Origin: Protula sp. h YS-2021 | Taxonomy: Eukaryota > Annelida > Polychaeta > Sabellida > Serpulidae | NCBI GenBank assembly: GCA_949752745.1 | Contig: OX457027.1 | Coordinates: 56,238,053 to 56,302,052 of the forward strand | Direction of reading: 5' to 3' | Length of the DNA stretch: 64,000 nt | Shown: positions 57,259 to 64,000 of the stretch, in pieces | Layout of the letters: every line of letters begins with the position of its first letter | How positions within the stretch are numbered: the first letter of the stretch is position 1 | Notes under the pieces: model-generated | What the model saw: only the letters and a program-made list of their open reading frames with translations | Told to the model about the DNA's origin: nothing | Database searches by the model: none | Made by a program: the position numbers and the translations under genes

Positions 57259-59636
57259 CTATGGAATGCCGTTTTAACATTTAATGCTTATTTTTGACAT
57301 CAAAATGGAATTAAAAAGATCAATAAATCAATGTAGATCTCATTAATTTATATGTTGCCTTCAATAATTGAATTTTAGATCGCAAAAAATTACTTTGAGA
57401 TAAAAAAAAACAATTTTACAAACTTAAAAAATCTTAAGGGAGACAAACATTTATGTAAGATTTAACGAATTGTCAATTAAATTTTGGAGATGAAAACTTG
57501 AATTATTGATATCAATAATAACAAATTATTTTTTGAACTCATGAATTGCTTTTTTTGTACTATAAATATTAAAGGAGAGATTTCGTATACAAGAACTAGT
57601 CATATTTTATTCGCAGATGTATGGAATGCCGTTTTAATATTTATTAGGAAATTATTGATATCAAAAATTAATTTTTGATCTCAAACAATCCATATTTTGA
57701 TATCAAGAATTAATTTTTGCTATCTGTAATTGCATTTTTGATATCTATAATGTATTCTTGATCTCAAAAAACTTTTGATATCAATAAATATTAAGAGATA
57801 ACAAGAAATAGTTATTGATATCGAAAATGATTTAATGATATCTAAAATTGATTTTTTGAGGTCAAAGATTCAATTCTTGATAGCAAAAATTAAATATTTG
57901 AGAGCAAAATATCAATTTTGAGCTCAATAATTCATTTTCTTTTAATTGATATCAGGAATTTATTTCAGATATCATTACTTCAGACTGATCCTTTTTTAAT
58001 GTGTATTTTGAAGGATTTTTTAATCTCAAAAATTAATGTTTGATATCAAAATATGAGTGTATTTTTATGTAAAAAATTCAGAAGCACACATCTGTAAATA
58101 AAAAATGACTGGACCTTCTATATAGAATTTTTCTTTAACTTTTTTACTGTACAAAAAAGAAGGAATTTTTGATATCAAAAATTCTGTTGTTATTATTGAT
58201 CTCAATAATTCAAGTTTTCATCTCCAAAATTTAATTAACGATTCGTTATATTTTATGTAAATCTGTGTCTCCCTTGAGATTTTTTAAGTTTGTAAAATTG
58301 ATTTTTGTGATCTAGAAAATAAATTTTTGCCATCTAAAATTCAATTATTGATATCAAAATATAAACTAATGAGATCTACATTGATTTATGGATATCTTTA
58401 ATTATATTTTGATATCAAAAATAAGCATTAAATGTTAAAACGGCATTGCATACAGACGTGTGCTTCTGAATTTTTAACATAAAAATACACTCATATTTTG
58501 ATATCAAAGATGAATTTCTGAGATCAAGAAATCATTTGCAGATTTCAAAATATAAATTAAAAATGTCTCATTCTGAACAAATAACATCTGAAATAAATTC
58601 TTGATATCAATAAAAGGAAAATAAATTATTGAGCTCAAAATTGAAATTTTGCTGTCAAATATTTCATTTTTGCTATCAAGAATTGAATTTCTGATATCTT
58701 AAAAATCAATTTTAGATATCAATAGATCATTTTTGATATCAATGAATATTTCGTGATGTCTCTAAATATTTATTGATTCGAGAATTATTTTTGAGATGAA
58801 AACTTGAATTATTGAAATCATTTTTCTTTTAAGATGAAAAACATTTTTGATCTCAAAATAATCATATTTTGATATCAAGAATTATTTTTTGCTATCTGTA
58901 ATTATATTTTTGATATCTCTTATTGTATTCTTGATCTCAAAAAATAATTCTTGATCTCAAAAAATACTTAGAGATAGCAAGAAATATTTATTGATATCAT
59001 AAATGATTCAATGATATCTAAAAGTGATGTTTTGAGAGTAAAAATTCAATTCTTGATAGCAAAAATGAAATATATGATAGCAAAATACCAATTGTGAGCT
59101 CAATAATTCATTTTCTTTTTATTGATATCGACAATTTATTTCAGATATCATTTTTTTCAGAATGAGACTTTTTTATTTTGTTTTGAAAATCTGTCAATGA
59201 TTTATTTACCTCAAAATTTGATTTTTGATATCAAAATATCAGTCTATTTTTGCATGCAAAATTCAGAAGCACGCCTTTGTGAATAAATAATGACTGGTTC
59301 TTGTACACAAAATCTTCCATTTAATTTTTTACTGCACAAAAAAGAAGCAATTCTTGAGATCAAAAATTATGTTGTTGTTATTGATATCAATAATTCAAGT
59401 TTTCATCTCCAAAATTTAATTGACGATTTGTTAAATTTTATATAAATGTGTGTCTCCGTTAAGGTTTTTTTTAGGTTCGTAAATTAATTTTTTGATTTCA
59501 AAAATCATTTTTTGATATCTAAAATTGAATTATTTATAGCAAAATGCCAGTTAAAGAGATCCACGTCTGATCTAATCTTTAATTGTATTTTGATATCAAA
59601 AATAGGCATTAAATGTTAAAACGGCTTTCCATACAG
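57259..59636. mobile_element. GATATC-rich compound foldback cluster
   Basis: Outer ends are inverted copies of GCCGTTTTAACATTTAATGC. Inside, block A (57259-57540) returns inverted at about 58140-58460 and again at about 59295-59636. Block B (about 57600-58110) returns inverted at about 58465-58840 and direct at about 58850-59290. Words such as TTGATATCAA, itself palindromic, recur throughout. No protein is encoded. It reads as at least two related foldback elements, inserted into or recombined with each other. Confidence 0.75.
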
Positions 59637-60061
59637 GAGAGGGAGAAAAAGAATCCATGAGAAAATATAATAGACTGGGAGGACCATAACGGAATTTCAG
59701 AATTATAACGGTTCGACAAACTAACCAAGCAGCTAGGGGTCTATATTTTCACGGTATAAGGACAAAATTTCGGCGGTCAAAACGTCGCCATCTGTAAAAG
59801 TGGATAAAATGTGGACCATCCTCCAAATTGAGTATTAGTGAGAAGGGTGTCGTATGGTTAACAACTAAAGCCCCCATGACAGTCACAGAGGGGGCAGGGA
59901 CTGGTCGAGGGTTTGCCCAGAAGTCGTGTTGCCTTCAGGAGTTTAATGCAATTAAGAATCTAATGAAATGTCCTGTTTATACTTAAAGAGTTATGTAATG
60001 TTTATTTAAGGTACTGATGCTATCTCAGCATTCCGCGCCTTGCTTTTTCTAGCAGACATCA
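59637..60061. other. Non-coding, nothing recognised
   Basis: Short unique spacer between two foldback elements. Confidence 0.4.
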
Positions 60062-60914
60062 AATTCGACCAACCGAAATTTGACCAACCTCTTAATGGAA
60101 AAAACGGACATTTGACCAACTTCATAATTTATTGCTTTTTGTACCACTTATCGATAAAACATCAGCAATCACAAATATTCCGACAAAAGCAACATTTAAA
60201 CAGTTATAACTGGTCTAGGACAATTCCCCCACAGACAACCCCTCCCCCCTCGACAATTCAAAATAAAAAATTAAGTTTGGGGTAATAGTCCTCGGGGGGA
60301 ATTGTTCGGGGGGAATTGTCGGGGGGAGTTGACTGGAGGGGAATTGTCTGGGGGGAATTGTCCTGTTCCCAGTTATAACACTGCAAGTAAAAGTACTGTC
60401 CAAAACCCTCGGGATGGTAGCAATCTCATATCTTCTCAACACTTCATATACAACTATCCCTGTCCAAATAAGTAATTACAATTAGAAATTATTGTTGTTA
60501 TTGAAACTGCAGTTCATTTGATATTGTTCAACTAGCAGACAACTTTGGTTTAAAGTCTGGTTGAGAAATCCCGGTATTTATAATAAAATCACGTAAAAAG
60601 CACGTACCTGAGATGACACTAAAACTTCCATCAGGTCTGGGTTTGTTTGTATAACGCCTTGTATAACACCAGATTACGGAGATTAACGGGGCACGTGGAA
60701 TTCAACCTTATGACATTCAATAACAGAGAGGGGATTAGCACAACATCTCTTTGATGCGAATAAGCACTTCTTTGAAATTAATTTTTTTATGAAACCTTTA
60801 ACTCCTAGATTTATGAGGTTATATATATCTAAAACTGAAAGTTGGTCAAATGTCAATTTTTCCATTAAGCGGTTGGTCAAATTGCGGTTGGTCAAATTGC
60901 GGTTGGTCAAATTG
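60062..60914. mobile_element. TIR element with iterated TTTGACCAACCG ends
   Basis: The left end has two TTTGACCAACC-type units and CTTAATGGAAAAA. The right end has the inverted GGTTGGTCAAATTGC unit three times and TTTTTCCATTAAG. There is no transposase. A second TIR element is nested at 60203-60379. Confidence 0.75.
60203..60379. mobile_element. Nested MITE with GGACAATTCCCCC ends
   Basis: Ends are CTGGTCTAGGACAATTCCCC and its imperfect complement, bounded on both sides by GTTATAAC. Since GTTATAAC is its own complement, it may be an 8-bp target duplication or part of the inverted repeat. Several GGGGGGAATTGTC units are iterated inside. Confidence 0.7.
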
Positions 60915-62133
60915 TATGTACCCCGGAGTGAGATAGTCAGTGAATGAGTGAGTATGTGAATAAGAAAATTAAATACAGCTCAGTTTAATATTTCTATGAG
61001 AAAATATTTATGCATACTTAAATTGTATCTTAACAAAATATGTGTGCTTTCTTTAATTCGGCGTATTTTATAGGCTAGTAAATGAGATAAAGGAGATATC
61101 ACGATCCTTATTTAGACGGTATTTATCCTGAAATGACACTAAGTGTCCAAGGTATAATAAATTGACCTCAAGAAACCATGCATTGGTCGCTTTTATCTTA
61201 AATGCTGCACGAAAACTGCTTCAAGAAAATGAACAGACGGTTAAAATTTTCCTCTATTTTGGCCAATTGTTAGTTCTAAAACAACATCAATTAATATACT
61301 AAAGTTTATTTTATATTAACATCCATCAAATAAGTATGTGCATATTTAATATTGAAATGAATAGTACATTGTTTCAGGCTTCATCTCCTCCTAACAATAT
61401 ATATTTTTATTATTAATTTAATAATTTTGGCAAACAAAGCACCAAGAAGACTTAGACGTATCTTTGTTTGCTTAGATTGTGACCAAAAATAAGTGATAAA
61501 TGGGGAACTAAGCCCTGGCTGATATTTTACATGTTTTACATATCTTCACCCATCTCCTAGCAAATAGGTCTAGTGTATCCACGTACTTCACAAAATAAAA
61601 AAATATTAGAAATCATTTAGAAAAGTTAACAGCAACCTAGTCTTAACCAGGTGTCTGAGTGTGCATTGTGTAGAGCAACAACTAAACCACAGAGTGAAGT
61701 ATGCACCGAAATCCCATAGTCTAAAACGTTAACTTAGATACTGCGGTACTTTGATCCAGTTTTCAAGTCTTGACCTCTAAGCAGGTTAAAATATGAGATG
61801 CCGATATAGAGAAAGGGTATTTCATAAGAGGTGCCAATGGTGTTGCATAAATAAGCATTATCTGTTTATCTTTATGTACGATAAAATAACACTAATTCTT
61901 GAACTTCGTTTTAACCTTCTTGTTTAATCTAAAATGCACGCTTTGTTTAAGACCAACATTTTCTTAAGTAATAAGTATTTCTGCAAACCACAATAAAACT
62001 AGATCGAATGTCACAACAATCACAAAACATGCAAATGCTAAATAACTTTGAATTTATATAAGGTCTTATATATGATGCATTTTATTCAAATTGTTTACAT
62101 GCCCATGGTATTTACATGAACTATCTGAAATTT
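60915..62133. other. Gene-free AT-rich stretch
   Basis: Nothing recognised: no repeats of note, no exon-like frame. Confidence 0.4.
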
Positions 62134-62937
62134 GCCGGTGTCCTAGGATATCTTGGCCCCCGTATATCTTGGCCCCCTGGACAAGATATACTAGGATATT
62201 TTGGCCCCCTTTAGGATATCTTGCCTCCCCCAGGGCAGCCAAGATATACTAGGATATCTTGGCCCCTCGTAAATAAAGAAATATTAGTTATTGTTTCATG
62301 TTTGATTGCTGTATGTGTATCAATCAATCAATAGTCTTTTTAGAATGAGTAGCTTTTTTATTTCATTTGACCTCATCTTCGAATCCACATCCAATCTAAA
62401 CAGCGTTCATCTTGATTGCAATTCTGTTGATGACATACACCATGTCAGTAGTTGAAAGAAATGCCAATTACTGTTTCATGTTTGATTTATGTATGTGTGA
62501 ACAATCAAGCAATAGTCTTTCAAGAATGAATAGTATTTTTAATTGCATTTGACCTCATCCTTAAATCCACATCTAATCTGAACACCGTTTATCTTGATTA
62601 CAATTTTGTCGAATAGATACACCGTGTGAATAGTTTCGCTGTCCTGTGTGGGATTATTCTCTCTTTTGATTCATCCCTCTGTTTTGGAGCCTCCATCTTC
62701 CACTCTCTTTCGATTTATAAGTTCTTTTGGTATGATGCTTGTCACATTTAGTGTAAAGTTTAGTGTAATGAGAAATAAAATATTTAAATAGGCATTCTTT
62801 TTATTATTCTATTGTCTGGGGGCCAAGATATACTAGGATAATTTGACTTCCAAAGGGGGGGCCAAGATATCCTAAAGGGGGCCAAGATATCCTAGGATAT
62901 CTTGTCCGCGGGGGCCAAGATATCCTGTTACACCGGC
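62134..62937. mobile_element. TIR element with iterated GGATATCTTGGCCCC arms
   Basis: Starts GCCGGTGTCCTAGGATATCT and ends with the complement of GCCGGTGTAACAGGATATCT. Each arm carries several GATATCTTGGCCCCC or inverse units. The interior is two direct copies of a block of about 180 bp (62278-62455 and 62456-62635), each starting AGAAAT.TTA/CCAATTA.TGTTTCATG. No protein is encoded. Confidence 0.78.
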
Positions 62938-64000
62938 TTGTAAATCTCAAACGGTTGTGAGTGATTTGCATCAGTATCAAATCTGTTTTAGTGATGAATC
63001 AAAAGAATCGGCGTTTAGTGTCGGAAACTAATGCTAAATGTAAACCATAGAAGGTTTTATTGCTGTTGCGAGCTGTATGTTTTTTCTAATCTTCTTATTT
63101 AAGTGCCATTGTTATGATTTGGAGCAGTTAACCAACCATTCCATTTGTTTTAAGAGTCGAATTAAAACAAGTGTAATTACAATTATATATTTGGTGGTAC
63201 AGTGATAACCGTTTCTGATAAGTTCTCATTTATGAAACGTATTTGTCGAAGTTCTTCAACACGATTAATATCAAAGTTTAAAATTAAAGTAAAAGTTTTA
63301 ATTCATAAACATTTATTGTCATATGCACAAGCGAGCAAATAGCAATTTATTTAAAACAACTTAGCTCTATTTTCCATTTTCCATTTTGACAGCACAAATG
63401 CTTCAAGTTCTAGCTGAAAGTATAATACCACTCAAAAGTATAATATGGTAGAATAGTGGATCATTGTTTTTTGTGAAAAGTACAACTACCCAACTGTTGT
63501 TTGCAGCTATTTAGTGTACTTGCTTTCACTGTTGCTGTATACTTACTTTCACAGTCGGACTGATACCGTAGCCCTATTGTCTAACCAATGACGGCAAGGA
63601 TGAAATGAAATGTTCTAATTTAGTTTTTCTAAAATTTACTTTACTGAGTTCATACAATGCTGAAATTTACACTGTATGAATAAAAGCTGTTGATTTTGTT
63701 GCCATATGCATGATCCAATCAAGAGGAAAACCAGCACTTTGAATCGGTCTTCTTAATTCATTATTCAGCATTATCGCGGAACGATTTGATGGAATGTATA
63801 TATTAGTGTATTCCGAACTCGTGCATATAATTAAATTATCCAGATTTATATAGTATCTATTTCAAACCATACGGCAATTATGACAAAGATTTTTCTGTGG
63901 GATTTTTATGGGACTTTTCTTATACTTCATGCTTTTTTATACCCGCTAAAATTTCACTTCTAATTTCAACATCTAAGCAATTTGTGTCCATTGTTTTGTC
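62938..64000. other. Gene-free AT-rich end of window
   Basis: No exon, RNA gene or clear repeat recognised. Confidence 0.4.

Overview
The window is invertebrate nuclear DNA: AT-rich, gene-poor, with long introns, GT-AG splice sites, many foldback elements, microsatellites and several tyrosine-recombinase (YR) retrotransposons. A TRH-receptor-like GPCR exon, a rolling-stone-like gene and DIRS elements together point to a marine bilaterian such as a mollusc, brachiopod, annelid or amphioxus. The sequence alone does not settle the phylum. Only two host loci can be supported, both on the + strand; almost everything else is mobile or repetitive DNA.

Layout. 0.1-0.6 kb holds a small terminal-inverted-repeat (TIR) element. 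1.64-1.97 kb is the last coding exon of a GPCR (TM6, TM7 and tail) closest to TRH receptors. 3.02-10.98 kb is a structurally complete DIRS element on the minus strand, with intact gag, RT/RNase H and YR frames, perfect 164-bp inverted repeats and a textbook internal complementary region. 14.3-19.8 kb holds a decayed second YR retrotransposon (gag, RT, RNase H, YR) lying between a pair of about 45-bp inverted repeats, plus a CG-rich foldback element. 24.43-28.88 kb is a decayed plus-strand DIRS element. 33 kb holds scrambled DIRS gag and RT fragments. 41.7-43.4 kb is a satellite-like repeat patch with strong hairpins. 43.62-52.31 kb is a six-exon rolling-stone-like gene; its third intron holds a deleted DIRS element (45.29-50.31 kb), which itself carries a MITE and a 4 x 122 bp array. 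52.84-53.34 kb is a 31-bp minisatellite. 56.8-64 kb holds foldback clusters and no recognisable gene.

The most interesting signal is in the rolling-stone-like gene. An in-frame, phase 1-1 exon (51239-51442) codes for a ten-cysteine TIL (trypsin-inhibitor-like) domain and falls exactly in the loop between the third and fourth membrane segments. The charge pattern of the protein places that loop outside the cell. The product would be a multi-pass membrane protein displaying a protease-inhibitor-type domain. Because the exon is symmetric, skipping it would give an ordinary rolling-stone-sized protein. The same gene also appears to use a GC-AG intron.

A second pattern concerns the DIRS elements. 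Each carries clusters of short hairpin motifs in both leader and trailer. The arm sequence is shared within an element but differs between elements.
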